A stretch of 13,862 bases of DNA from UBA11512 sp964623895 (GCA_964623895.1 CAZUWA010000035.1:1-13862), one strand, 5' to 3'; positions 1 through 7,444 are shown, counted from the stretch's first letter. Notes: generated by a model not told the origin, from the sequence alone. A program made the numbers and translations.

Positions 1-295
1 GCTTCTGCAGGATCATCGCAGAGATCTCCTGCGGTGTATAGGACTTATCGCCAATTGTAACTTTGTGATTGGTGCCCATCTCTCTCTTGATGGACATAAT
101 GGTTTTTTCGGGGTTGGTAATTGCCTGACGTTTTGCCACCTGGCCAACCATTCTCTCACCTGTCTTGGAGAAACCAACTACAGACGGCGTTGTTCTTGCC
201 CCTTCGGGATTGGTGATAACGATCGGCTCACCGCCTTCGTATACCGCCACACAAGAGTTTGTTGTACCCAAGTCAATACCAATGATCTTTCCCAT
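1..295 (-). CDS. dnaK: Molecular chaperone DnaK (Hsp70), N-terminal fragment
   Basis: This is the first 98 codons of dnaK; the rest lies beyond the left edge. The translation begins MGKIIGIDLGTTNSCVAVYE, which contains the Hsp70 signature IDLGTTNS (phosphate-binding loop 1 of the actin-like ATPase domain), followed by the conserved segment around NPEGARTTPSVVGF and VGQVAKRQAITNPE. DnaK is the cytosolic ATP-dependent chaperone that binds unfolded peptides and works with DnaJ and with the exchange factor GrpE, encoded just upstream. The ATG at 293-295 has a good ribosome binding site (AGAGGT, 305-310 on the complement). A 50-nt gap separates it from grpE, with no terminator or new promoter that I can see, so it is probably cotranscribed with hrcA and grpE and repressed by HrcA through CIRCE. 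dnaJ would be expected next, outside the window. Confidence 0.98.
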   Translation of the reverse strand, partial: MGKIIGIDLGTTNSCVAVYEGGEPIVITNPEGARTTPSVVGFSKTGERMVGQVAKRQAITNPEKTIMSIKREMGTNHKVTIGDKSYTPQEISAMILQK

Positions 296-345
296 AATAT
301 ATATACCTCTTTTCTGTAAATTCTAATCTATTGCTTGGTGTAGAC

Positions 346-924
346 TCAATTTGCTACCTTTACCATAGCATAACGTATGACTTTGTCTCCCTTTTTATAC
401 CCTTTTTGAAAGACTTCCACGATTTCATTTTCTCCAAATGCTTCATCTTCTATGTGCATAACCGCATTATGAAAGTTAGGATCGAAGTTTTTTGTTTCGA
501 TCTCGCTCATGCCCAGTTTTGCAAGCGCTTCTTTAAACTTGGAAAGCGTCATTTCAATGCCCTTGCGCGTGGGATCGTCTTCGTTCCCATAGCGTGTCGC
601 CATCTCCAACGCATCAATCACCGGCAGGATCTCCTTAAAGATATCCTCACACGCCGAAGCATACACGCCATCCTTTTCCGCTGCCGCACGCTTTCGGAAG
701 TTGTCATATTCCGCCATCATCCGCAAATAACGGTCGTTGACAGCATCGGTCTGCTTTCGTTGATCCTCAAGATCTGCACGAAGTCCCTCTGCCTCTTTCT
801 TGGCTGTCTCCAGTTCCTTCTGTAAACGCTTGCTTTCTTTTTTTTCTTCTTTTGACGTTTTCTTGTTTTCTTTGTCCGCGTCCTTTTCTTCGGTCACGGT
901 GTCATCCATCTTTTCGTTATTCAT
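346..924 (-). CDS. grpE: Nucleotide exchange factor GrpE
   Basis: GrpE is the homodimeric exchange factor that ejects ADP from DnaK. The 192-residue product has the usual layout. A charged Lys/Glu-rich coiled-coil N-terminus covers roughly residues 10-65. The family motif MAEYDNFRKRAAAE lies near 70-83, and DALEMATRYG near 104-113. The beta-domain contact region has NFDPNFHNAVMHIED (146-160) and ends with EVFQKGYKKGDKVIRYAMVK (170-189). Length is normal for the family. The ATG overlaps the hrcA stop codon by four bases (ATGA, 921-924), which suggests translational coupling. An AAGGA ribosome binding site sits about ten bases upstream, inside the end of hrcA. It lies between hrcA and dnaK in the standard Bacillota heat-shock order. 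Confidence 0.97.
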   Translation of the reverse strand: MNNEKMDDTVTEEKDADKENKKTSKEEKKESKRLQKELETAKKEAEGLRADLEDQRKQTDAVNDRYLRMMAEYDNFRKRAAAEKDGVYASACEDIFKEILPVIDALEMATRYGNEDDPTRKGIEMTLSKFKEALAKLGMSEIETKNFDPNFHNAVMHIEDEAFGENEIVEVFQKGYKKGDKVIRYAMVKVAN

Positions 925-2000
925 TCGCTGTCATCCTTTCGGTTGGTTTTTGGGGCTTCCAGATGTTCCAGTTTCGGAGGCGGCGCCATGGCATTTACAA
1001 TGCCGTCTGATATATACCGTATCGCGGAAACAACCTTACTATAATCCATCCTGCACGGACCGATCACACCGACCGCGCCGATCTCATTTCCGTCAACAAC
1101 GATCTTTTTGAATACGACCGAAGAACCTGATAAAGCTTCCACACCGCTCTCACTGCCAATGCAGATAGTGACGTCATCCGCTCCGCTGTCCATGATCCCC
1201 AAGAGTTCTTCCTTGCGATCGAAAATACCCAGCACATCCTGCAGCCGATCTCCGTCCATGAATTCCGGATATTTCAAAAGTTTATCCACACCGTCGATCC
1301 GCATATCTTTTTCATCACTGCCCACCGCATCGTAAATAAACTTGATAATGGGGGAGATCAGTCCGGAATACTGCCCCATACAGTTTTCCATCTGCAACAA
1401 GTAGGGAACGGTGATCTCAGAAAGATCCTTTCCGGCAACAAAATTGTTCAAAACCTGCTGTAAAAGGTCAAGCGCATCTTCATTTATCGTCACTTCGGTG
1501 CGCACAAAACGCGTTTTGGCGCTCTTGTTTGCGCAGACCATAACAAGCAAAAAATTATGCTCGTCAATCATCGTCACCGAGAATCTCGTCACCGCATTTT
1601 TGGCCGAGACCTGCTTTACTGCGATGGCGGTATAATTGGTCAGATTCGCCATGACTCTGCCGGCGCGTCTGATCATCTGGTCAAGCTCTGCCGTTTTGGC
1701 CTTCAGCATCGAATTTAATTCTGCCAGTTCCCCGGAGGTTAGCGAATAGTCTTGCATCAAGGCGTCCACATAGAACCGATAACCGGACTCAGTCGGGATC
1801 CGCCCCGCAGAAGTGTGAGGCTGTTCAAGAAAGCCAAGCGCTTCCAATTCTGCCATTTCATTACGGATAGTCGCGGAAGAAAGTTCAAACAGTCCCGACT
1901 GTGTCAAAGCCTTTGAACCGACCGGCTCGCCGGTATTGATGTACAGATCAATCACTGCCTTGAGTATTGCTTGCTTTCTTTGGCTGAGTTCGTAATACAT
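921..2000 (-). CDS. hrcA: Heat-inducible transcription repressor HrcA
   Basis: HrcA is the dimeric repressor that binds CIRCE operators and needs GroEL for activity, so heat titration of GroEL derepresses dnaK and groESL. The 359-residue product starts MYYELSQRKQAILKAVIDLY and has a winged-helix DNA-binding region (about 1-80) with the family signature SSATIRNEMAELEALGFLEQ and then PHTSAGRIPTESGYRFYV. The GAF-like dimerization core follows. The frame stays open to a GTG at 2036, but that codon lies inside the CIRCE operator and too close to the predicted transcription start. The ATG at 2000 is preceded by a strong GGGAGGAGGG ribosome binding site and matches the family N-terminus, so I use it. 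It is the first gene of hrcA-grpE-dnaK and is probably autoregulated. Confidence 0.97.
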   Translation of the reverse strand: MYYELSQRKQAILKAVIDLYINTGEPVGSKALTQSGLFELSSATIRNEMAELEALGFLEQPHTSAGRIPTESGYRFYVDALMQDYSLTSGELAELNSMLKAKTAELDQMIRRAGRVMANLTNYTAIAVKQVSAKNAVTRFSVTMIDEHNFLLVMVCANKSAKTRFVRTEVTINEDALDLLQQVLNNFVAGKDLSEITVPYLLQMENCMGQYSGLISPIIKFIYDAVGSDEKDMRIDGVDKLLKYPEFMDGDRLQDVLGIFDRKEELLGIMDSGADDVTICIGSESGVEALSGSSVVFKKIVVDGNEIGAVGVIGPCRMDYSKVVSAIRYISDGIVNAMAPPPKLEHLEAPKTNRKDDSE

Positions 2001-2029
2001 CTTCTTCCCTCCTCCCTTAGCTTCCGGCT

Positions 2030-2056
2030 TTAGCACTTAAACTGACAGAGTGCTAA
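2030..2056. promoter_or_regulatory. CIRCE operator for HrcA
   Basis: The plus strand reads TTAGCACTT, nine bases, then GAGTGCTAA. The CIRCE consensus is TTAGCACTC-N9-GAGTGCTAA, so there is one mismatch, at the innermost base of the left arm. It lies just downstream of the hrcA -10 box and upstream of the hrcA ribosome binding site, the usual position for autorepression of the dnaK operon. Confidence 0.95.
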
Positions 2057-2067
2057 CTTCTGCCTAT

Positions 2068-2096
2068 AATTTATCACAATCGTCGCCATTTGTCAA
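2068..2096 (-). promoter_or_regulatory. SigA-type promoter of the hrcA-grpE-dnaK operon
   Basis: On the minus strand TTGACA (2096-2091) is followed by a 17-base spacer and TAAATT (2073-2068), a perfect -35 and a 4/6 -10. The expected start near 2061 lies just upstream of the CIRCE element, so HrcA bound there would block initiation or early elongation. Confidence 0.8.
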
Positions 2097-2124
2097 GACC
2101 CTTTTCACCTTTTTTTATGAATTT

Positions 2125-2151
2125 TTAGTGAATTGTGAAACGAAGTGCTAA
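2125..2151. promoter_or_regulatory. Possible degenerate second CIRCE or HrcA half-site
   Basis: On the minus strand TTAGCACTT (2151-2143) is followed by nine bases and ATTCACTAA (2133-2125). The left arm matches CIRCE at 8 of 9 positions. The right arm keeps only the outer CTAA. The N9 spacing is exact. It lies about 30 bp upstream of the hrcA -35 box. It could be an auxiliary or decayed operator, or coincidence. Confidence 0.3.
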
Positions 2152-2189
2152 ATTTGAGCTGTATCACAAAAAACTTCCGTAAATTCTAT

Positions 2190-2234
2190 AAAAAGATCTT
2201 CTTTATCACACCAAACAGCGAAATAAAGAAGATC
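2190..2234 (-). terminator. Intrinsic terminator of dxs
   Basis: A perfect 12-bp inverted repeat (GATCTTCTTTAT at 2195-2206 and its complement at 2223-2234) with a 16-base loop is followed on the minus strand directly by TTTTT. It begins 22 bases after the dxs stop codon and lies upstream of the hrcA promoter, insulating the two units. The stem is AT-rich, so efficiency is uncertain. Confidence 0.75.
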
Positions 2235-2256
2235 ATGCTTTTTCCTTTTGAACAGA

Positions 2257-4113
2257 TCATTCGACGTCAATTTTCAACGCTTTCAGCATCTCCTTGTAGG
2301 AAATACCGTAACTCTCATAAGCATCGAGTCCCGCTTTTGCAAGTGCAAACGGATGATCTACGGCAAGGATCGAGAAATCAGAATCTTTTTTCCAAAGTTC
2401 TTTTTGCAACATTTCTGCCCATGCTTCCCCTGCACCGCCATGACGAATACCTTCTTCAGCAAAAAGTACCGACACACCGTCCGGGATCAACATCAACAAT
2501 TGTTCTTTCAACCTTTCTGCCGGAAGAACCGATTCGAGCGCCAAAACGGAAATCTTTTTACCCCGTTTTGCCGCTTCAGACTTTGCCATAAGAGCTTCGC
2601 CTGTCAGTTGTCCGTAACTGATGATCACAGCATCCGGGGAAGGCACCACTGCGCCGCGCAAGCAGGTATCCTTCGATAAATACGGAAGTTTTCCCACATC
2701 TTCCATTTCGCCGCCACCCCTGTAACGAATAAAAGTCAATCCGTTCGGTGACTTCAGAGCTTTCTCAAGATAACAATCCATTGCTTCAAAATCAAGCGGC
2801 GCATAGACAGTCGTTTTCGGAAGGGCAACCGCCATTGAAACATCAAACAGTCCGTGATGTGTCGGTCCATCCTTGAATGCCAATCCGGCACGGTCGATAC
2901 ACATCGTGACCGAAAGATCCTGCAAAGCGGCATCGTGGATCATTTGATCATAACAACGCTGTAAAAAAGTAGAATAGACACAGTAGACCGGTTTCATCCC
3001 CGCGGCGGAGAGTGCCGCCGAAAAGGTCATGGCGTGCTCTTCCGCAATGCCTACATCAAAAAAGCGTTCCGGATGTTTTTGGGCAAATCCGGTCAACCCC
3101 GTACCATCCGCCATTGCTGCGGTGATCGCACAGATGCTCTTGTCTTCTTCAGCCATTTCCGTCAGTTTTTGCCCAAGATGGTGGGAAAAAGAAGGCACTT
3201 TCGGTGTGTTTGCTGGGGCGATCCCATGGAATGCACATGGATTTTTCTCTGCCGGCTGATAACCCTTTCCCTTAACGGTACGGATATGTATGAGTGAACA
3301 ACCACCGCTTCTGGTCGCTTCCCGCATAACCGCTTCCAAGCGTACTTGATCGTGTCCGTCGATCGGGCCAAGGTAACTGATGCCCATTTGAGAAAAATAA
3401 TTATTGTCATACACAGCACGCTTGACGATCGTTTTGAGATCCTTGCCGATATCCACCAACCATCTACCCAATCCCGTGATACTAAACACCTTTTTGGTCA
3501 CTCTCTTAGCGGTAAAATAGCGGTTGGAAGAACGCAGTTTGGAAATATGATCCGCCAAACGCCCGGTATTTACAGAGATCGACATTTCATTTTCATTGAG
3601 AATGATGATCAAATTCAAATCCTTTGAGCAATTGTTCAGTGCTTCGTGAATCATACCGCCGGTAAAAGCGCCATCACCCACCACTGCCACCGTGTAATTG
3701 CTCCTGCCTGCCAATTTATCCGCTTCCGCAAAGCCGATCGCGGCAGAAAGAGAGGTGGAAGCATGACCGCCGCCAAAGGCATCATATTCGCTTTCATCTC
3801 GCCTCTGGAAACCGGAAAGTCCGCCTGCCTGCCGCAAAGTAGCAAATCGGTCAAATCTGTCGGAAAGCAATTTGTGTACATAACACTGATGCCCAACATC
3901 AAATATCAACCGATCGGAAGGCAGATTAAAAACGCGGTGTATCGCCAAAGTCATTTCCACAACGCCGAGATTGGAGGACATATGCCCTCCGTTTTCGGTC
4001 ACGCGTTCAATGAGTTCTGTGCGGATCTCCGCGCAAAGAGCCGCACAGTCCGCCATATTTAACGCTTTCAGTTCTTTTTTGCTTTTTATCTTTCCTAAGT
4101 ACCGATACTCCAT
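2257..4113 (-). CDS. dxs: 1-deoxy-D-xylulose-5-phosphate synthase
   Basis: Dxs condenses pyruvate with glyceraldehyde 3-phosphate, using thiamine diphosphate, to give DXP, the first step of the MEP isoprenoid pathway and a precursor for thiamine and pyridoxal. Visible motifs in the 618-residue product are DVGHQCYVHK (72-81), the thiamine-diphosphate/Mg site GDGAFTGG (146-153) with ILNENEMSIS (171-180), GPIDGHD (249-255), GKGYQPAEK (282-290), and FDVGIAEEHAMTF (352-364), where Glu358 should be the cofactor-activating glutamate. DRAGLAFKDGPTHHG follows in the pyrimidine domain. Length is typical. The frame extends nine codons further to an ATG at 4140, but that lies only about 10 bases after the -10 box and has no ribosome binding site. 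The ATG at 4113 has AAGGA seven bases upstream. It appears monocistronic, with its own promoter and terminator. Confidence 0.97.
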   Translation of the reverse strand: MEYRYLGKIKSKKELKALNMADCAALCAEIRTELIERVTENGGHMSSNLGVVEMTLAIHRVFNLPSDRLIFDVGHQCYVHKLLSDRFDRFATLRQAGGLSGFQRRDESEYDAFGGGHASTSLSAAIGFAEADKLAGRSNYTVAVVGDGAFTGGMIHEALNNCSKDLNLIIILNENEMSISVNTGRLADHISKLRSSNRYFTAKRVTKKVFSITGLGRWLVDIGKDLKTIVKRAVYDNNYFSQMGISYLGPIDGHDQVRLEAVMREATRSGGCSLIHIRTVKGKGYQPAEKNPCAFHGIAPANTPKVPSFSHHLGQKLTEMAEEDKSICAITAAMADGTGLTGFAQKHPERFFDVGIAEEHAMTFSAALSAAGMKPVYCVYSTFLQRCYDQMIHDAALQDLSVTMCIDRAGLAFKDGPTHHGLFDVSMAVALPKTTVYAPLDFEAMDCYLEKALKSPNGLTFIRYRGGGEMEDVGKLPYLSKDTCLRGAVVPSPDAVIISYGQLTGEALMAKSEAAKRGKKISVLALESVLPAERLKEQLLMLIPDGVSVLFAEEGIRHGGAGEAWAEMLQKELWKKDSDFSILAVDHPFALAKAGLDAYESYGISYKEMLKALKIDVE

Positions 4114-4150
4114 GATCAATCCTTCATTCACGTCTAACATCTATATGCTA

Positions 4151-4179
4151 ATTATACAGTTAAAGTAATAAATTGTCAA
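4151..4179 (-). promoter_or_regulatory. Consensus promoter of dxs
   Basis: On the minus strand TTGACA (4179-4174), a 17-base AT-rich spacer and TATAAT (4156-4151) form a perfect consensus promoter. The start would fall near 4144, leaving about 30 bases of leader before the ATG at 4113. This decides against the in-frame upstream ATG at 4140. Confidence 0.9.
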
Positions 4180-4246
4180 TATGGGGAGAATATTTTTTGC
4201 ATTTTGGCACAAATGAAACAATATAAAACAGCAACATCTCTATAAA

Positions 4247-4272
4247 AATTAAAAAAGCCCAAAACAGGGCTT
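4247..4272 (-). terminator. Intrinsic terminator downstream of the nucleoside salvage cluster
   Basis: On the minus strand AAGCCC, a six-base loop and GGGCTT are followed by a T-rich tail (TTTTAATTTTT). It lies 206 bases beyond the pdp stop codon and upstream of the dxs promoter, so it would end readthrough from pdp. The stem is only 6 bp but GC-rich at its base. Confidence 0.7.
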
Positions 4273-4299
4273 GACCAAAACAAATGCGCCTGGTATAAT
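4271..4299 (+). promoter_or_regulatory. Strong orphan plus-strand promoter
   Basis: TTGACC (4271-4276), a 17-base spacer and TATAAT (4294-4299), with an extended -10 TG (TGGTATAAT), form a near-consensus promoter on the plus strand. No plus-strand gene follows; a transcript would start near 4306, run through the palindrome at 4366-4408 and become antisense to pdp. The -35 overlaps the minus-strand terminator stem. Its product is unknown. Confidence 0.6.
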
Positions 4300-4365
4300 G
4301 GTTTTGTAGGATTGAACAAACTTGCCATATTTTTTCACATTTTTTAAAAATTGAATCTGCATATT

Positions 4366-4408
4366 TGATATGCACCTCAAAAAGTCAGACACTTTCCGGT
4401 GCATATCA
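4366..4408. repeat. Palindromic element, possible IS relic or dispersed repeat
   Basis: An 11-bp perfect inverted repeat (TGATATGCACC at 4366-4376 and its complement at 4398-4408) encloses 21 bases that themselves hold a 5-bp stem AAAGT-cagac-ACTTT (4381-4395). Neither strand has a T-run after it, so it is not an ordinary terminator. The segment TCAAAAAGTCAGACA resembles terminal sequences I associate with IS150-group IS3-family elements, but this is recollection, not a search. The stretch 4181-4478 otherwise holds only the terminator and orphan promoter; I see no gene in it. Confidence 0.5.
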
Positions 4409-4478
4409 CACATCCGCCTTTCTTAATCGAAACCGCATTGCATCCCCAAACAAATCCACTCTTTATGCCATAAGCCGT

Positions 4479-5780
4479 TCACCGTATGATTTTGTAAATG
4501 TGCGGCTTTTTCGAAACGGGCAACGGACTGATGGTGATCGCAGCAAGGAATTTCTTTTCCGCCTCTGCGATCAGATCGGCACTGTCGGTGTGCAGTTCAC
4601 AAAGAACATCACCCTTATGTACGCGATCGCCCACTTTTTTGCGCAGAATGACTCCTGCGCTGTAGTCGATTCTGTCCTCCTTGGAAGCCCTGCCCGCGCC
4701 GAGAATCATAGCAGTGTTGCCCACAACCTCCGCATTCATGCCGGTAAGGAATCCGTCTGCCGTCGCACACACGATGTGAGTGTAATGTGCCAGTGGAAAT
4801 TTCCAAGGCTGTTCAATAAAAGAAACATCTCCGCCCTGCGCTGCGATCCATTCTTTCATCTTTTCATAAGCCGCACCGGAAGAAAGCGCCTGTTCCACGC
4901 GGCAGCGTGCTTCTTTTTCGGAAATACTGTACATGAGTGAGATCATTTGAGTTGCAAGCTCTACGCACACATCGCGCAATTCGCCCTTTTCCTCATTTCT
5001 TAAAATAGCAATCGCTTCCTTGACCTCCAGTGCATTGCCGATAGCGTTGCCGAGCGGTGCATCCATATCGGAAAGCAATGCCGCCATATTTCTGCCGCAT
5101 GCTTTGCCGATGTCTACCATCTTTCTCGCCAATATCTCCCCATTCTCCGGGGTCTTCATAAAAGCGCCTCTTCCGACTTTGACATCAAGAACGATGGTTT
5201 TAGATCCCGCAGCTATTTTTTTGCCCATGATGCTGGAAACGATCAGCGGAATACTGTCAATCGTTCCCGTCACATCTCTCAGCGCATACAACTTCTTGTC
5301 GGCCGGTGTCAAGTCACCCGACTGACCGATGATCGCAAGACCGACCTCTTCCACCTGTTTAATAAACTGATCTTCGCTCAATGTCACAGAAAAGCCGGGA
5401 ATGGACTCCAGTTTGTCGACCGTTCCGCCGGTGTGCCCCAAACCTCTGCCTGACATTTTAGTCACTTTGCCCCCTAGCGCCGCAACGATCGGAGTAACGA
5501 TCAAAGACGTCTTATCTCCTACCCCGCCGGTAGAATGCTTATCGACAGACAGATCTCCGAACATCGAAAGATCCATAGTGTCCCCTGATTCGGCGACCGC
5601 TTTTGTAAGCGTTACCGTCTCGCGATCGGTCATCCCCCGAAAATAGATCGCCATGGCAAATGCAGACGCTTGATAATCGGGGATGTCTCCCTTCACATAT
5701 CCGTCGATAAAAAAGCGGATCTCTTCGTCGGTCAGCTCTTCTCCGAGTTTCTTTTTGTTAATTACATCGATCATTCTCAT
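4479..5780 (-). CDS. pdp: Pyrimidine-nucleoside phosphorylase
   Basis: This enzyme phosphorolyses uridine, deoxyuridine and thymidine to the base plus (deoxy)ribose 1-phosphate. The 433-residue product has the family length and N-terminus MRMIDVINKK. It carries the phosphate-binding segment DKHSTGGVGDKTSL (80-93), the signature KMSGRGLGHTGGTVDKLE (108-125), and the base-binding segment ALRDVTGTIDSIP (166-178) through SSIMGKK, giving Arg168, Ser183 and Lys187 in the positions known for bacterial PyNP. VLDVKVGRGAFMKT follows. The frame is open 31 codons further upstream, but those run back into cdd. The ATG at 5780 is preceded by AAGGAG at 10 bases and fits the family. It is the last gene of the cluster, 19 bases after cdd. 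The Bacillota pdp type is a better fit than deoA thymidine phosphorylase, though the families are close. Confidence 0.95.
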   Translation of the reverse strand: MRMIDVINKKKLGEELTDEEIRFFIDGYVKGDIPDYQASAFAMAIYFRGMTDRETVTLTKAVAESGDTMDLSMFGDLSVDKHSTGGVGDKTSLIVTPIVAALGGKVTKMSGRGLGHTGGTVDKLESIPGFSVTLSEDQFIKQVEEVGLAIIGQSGDLTPADKKLYALRDVTGTIDSIPLIVSSIMGKKIAAGSKTIVLDVKVGRGAFMKTPENGEILARKMVDIGKACGRNMAALLSDMDAPLGNAIGNALEVKEAIAILRNEEKGELRDVCVELATQMISLMYSISEKEARCRVEQALSSGAAYEKMKEWIAAQGGDVSFIEQPWKFPLAHYTHIVCATADGFLTGMNAEVVGNTAMILGAGRASKEDRIDYSAGVILRKKVGDRVHKGDVLCELHTDSADLIAEAEKKFLAAITISPLPVSKKPHIYKIIR

Positions 5781-5799
5781 CGAAACAGTTCTCCTTAGA

Positions 5800-6207
5800 T
5801 CAGTTGATGTAGGCAGGTCCAAATGCCAACGGCAAAAGCGCATCAAGACGATAAACATCAAATTCTTCCGCACTTTTCACCACTAAAATCTCAAAATCTC
5901 TCGCGCAAAACTCCGCCATTACTTGACGGCAAACGCCGCAAGGTGGGAATGCGCCCTCAATCTTACCGTTTTTGCCGCCGCAGACCGCGATCTTTTCAAA
6001 TTCTCGCACTCCTTCACTGACAGCCTTAAAAAAGGCTGTCCGTTCCGCACAAACAGTCGGAGTGTAGGAAGCGTTTTCGATATTACATCCGGTAAACACT
6101 CTGCCACCCTTTGACAAAAGTGCCGCACCCACATTATAACCGGAATAGGGTGCATAGGACTTTCCCATTGCTTCAATGGACAGTTCCGCAAGTTGTTGAT
6201 CGGTCAT
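5800..6207 (-). CDS. cdd: Cytidine deaminase
   Basis: Cdd hydrolytically deaminates cytidine and deoxycytidine to uridine and deoxyuridine, which Pdp can then cleave. The 135-residue product has the small homotetrameric Cdd layout: SGYNVGAAL (22-30), GCNIENASY (40-48), the catalytic TVCAERTA (51-58) with zinc ligand Cys53 and proton-shuttling Glu55, and PPCGVCRQ (88-95) with zinc ligands Cys90 and Cys93. The C-terminus LLPLAFGPAYIN is typical. The ATG at 6207 follows a GAGAGG ribosome binding site. It lies between deoB (52-base gap) and pdp (19-base gap) and is probably cotranscribed. Confidence 0.97.
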   Translation of the reverse strand: MTDQQLAELSIEAMGKSYAPYSGYNVGAALLSKGGRVFTGCNIENASYTPTVCAERTAFFKAVSEGVREFEKIAVCGGKNGKIEGAFPPCGVCRQVMAEFCARDFEILVVKSAEEFDVYRLDALLPLAFGPAYIN

Positions 6208-6259
6208 ATTTGATCCTCTCTTTGCGCAGTAAAATAAATATCCGTTTTCAACCCGTTTT

Positions 6260-7429
6260 TCAGTTCTTTCCGCAATCTTTCAAAAGGCTTTCCCCTTCGC
6301 CACTGTAACGAACACCGAGATAGTCCGCGACAGTCGCTGCAATATTACAAAAGCCTGTGCGCGTGCCGAGATTGATCGGTTTCACAGCGTTACCATACAC
6401 CACAAGCGGAGTGTATTCTCTGGTATGGTCTGTGTGACTGTCACCCGGATCACATCCGTGATCGGCAGTGATCAAAAGAAGATCCCCTTCCTTCATCTTT
6501 GCCGTAAAAGTAGGCAGCCACTTGTCAAATGCCGCAAAAGCTTTTGCATAACCATCGATATCCTGTCTGTGACCGTACAGCATATCAAAATCCACAAGAT
6601 TTGTAAAGCAAAGACCTTCAAAATCGCGATCGAGCGCATCAAATGTTTTTGCCATGCCCTCTTCATTTGAATGAGTAAACACCTTGTCGGAAATACCCTT
6701 TCCTGCAAAAATATCATAAATCTTGCCAACGGCATAAACATCCTTGCCCGCCGCAACGATATCGTCAAGCACTGTTGCCGTGGGCGGCGTCAGCGAAAAA
6801 TCGTGTCTGTTTGCCGTGCGCTTGAAGTTTCCGGATGTTCCGACAAAGGGACGTGCGATCACTCTACCCACCGCATGCTCACCCATTAGCATATCCCTTG
6901 CAATTCTGCAGTATTCATATAGTGTTTCAAGTGGAACGATGTCCTCGTGCGCCGCGATCTGGAAAACGCTGTCTGCGGAGGTATATACAATCAGTGCACC
7001 GGTCTTCATATGCTCTTCGCCATAATCCTTGATGACTTCAGTGCCGGAATAGGGCATGTTACACAACACATCCCTGCCAACCGCCGCACGGAATTCATCA
7101 AGCAATTCTTTTGGGAAGCCACTCGGATAGGTCGGTAACGGCTTTGAGGAAACGATCCCGGCAATTTCCCAATGCCCGATCGTGGTATCTTTTCCCATAG
7201 AACGCTCCTGCAACCGTGCAACAGCTGCAAGCGGCGCGTTTTCCTTCGGAAGATAACCTTGTCCGTCAATGTTGCCCACCCCCATTTTCCTCATGCTTTC
7301 AAAGCGAAAAAAGGGAGAAGTCGATATTCTCTTTAAAGTGTGACAATCTTTGTCACCAAACGCCGCGGCATCCGGCATTTCGCCAATCCCGCAGGAGTCC
7401 AAAACGATTAAAAATACTCTTTTCTTCAT
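6260..7429 (-). CDS. deoB: Phosphopentomutase
   Basis: DeoB interconverts ribose or deoxyribose 1-phosphate and the 5-phosphate, linking the phosphorylases to the aldolase DeoC. The 389-residue protein belongs to the alkaline-phosphatase-like metalloenzyme superfamily. Metal and catalytic motifs are visible: LDSCGIGEMPD (10-20, Asp11), KDTTIGHWEIAG (80-91), where Thr82 aligns with the phosphorylated threonine of characterised enzymes, NLVDFDMLYGH (277-287), TADHG (321-325) and HTDHTREY (332-339). The conserved core YSGTEVIKDYG and IARPFVG are also present. The ATG at 7429 has an AGAGGTG ribosome binding site. Length is normal. It lies 53 bases after deoD, with a small hairpin in the gap. Confidence 0.97.
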   Translation of the reverse strand: MKKRVFLIVLDSCGIGEMPDAAAFGDKDCHTLKRISTSPFFRFESMRKMGVGNIDGQGYLPKENAPLAAVARLQERSMGKDTTIGHWEIAGIVSSKPLPTYPSGFPKELLDEFRAAVGRDVLCNMPYSGTEVIKDYGEEHMKTGALIVYTSADSVFQIAAHEDIVPLETLYEYCRIARDMLMGEHAVGRVIARPFVGTSGNFKRTANRHDFSLTPPTATVLDDIVAAGKDVYAVGKIYDIFAGKGISDKVFTHSNEEGMAKTFDALDRDFEGLCFTNLVDFDMLYGHRQDIDGYAKAFAAFDKWLPTFTAKMKEGDLLLITADHGCDPGDSHTDHTREYTPLVVYGNAVKPINLGTRTGFCNIAATVADYLGVRYSGEGESLLKDCGKN

Positions 7430-7444
7430 GGCTTTTCACCTCTT

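Noticed and set aside
331..825. 164-codon plus-strand open frame with hydrophobic segments
   Set aside because: It is antisense to grpE and arises from its Lys/Glu-rich codons read in reverse.
2001..2036. Longer hrcA start at the GTG at 2036
   Set aside because: The codon lies inside the CIRCE operator; the downstream ATG at 2000 has a strong ribosome binding site and matches the family.
4160..4375. 71-codon minus-strand open frame between pdp and dxs
   Set aside because: It starts inside the palindrome, crosses a terminator, overlaps the dxs promoter and has no ribosome binding site.
4365..4940. 191-codon plus-strand open frame following the orphan promoter
   Set aside because: It lies almost entirely antisense to pdp, has no ribosome binding site or recognisable domain, and is explained by the codon pattern of the opposite strand.
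6260..7429. Suspected loss of the DeoB catalytic threonine (DTTIGHWE instead of DT-TGHWE)
   Set aside because: The phosphorylated threonine of characterised enzymes is the one directly after Asp, which is retained here as Thr82.
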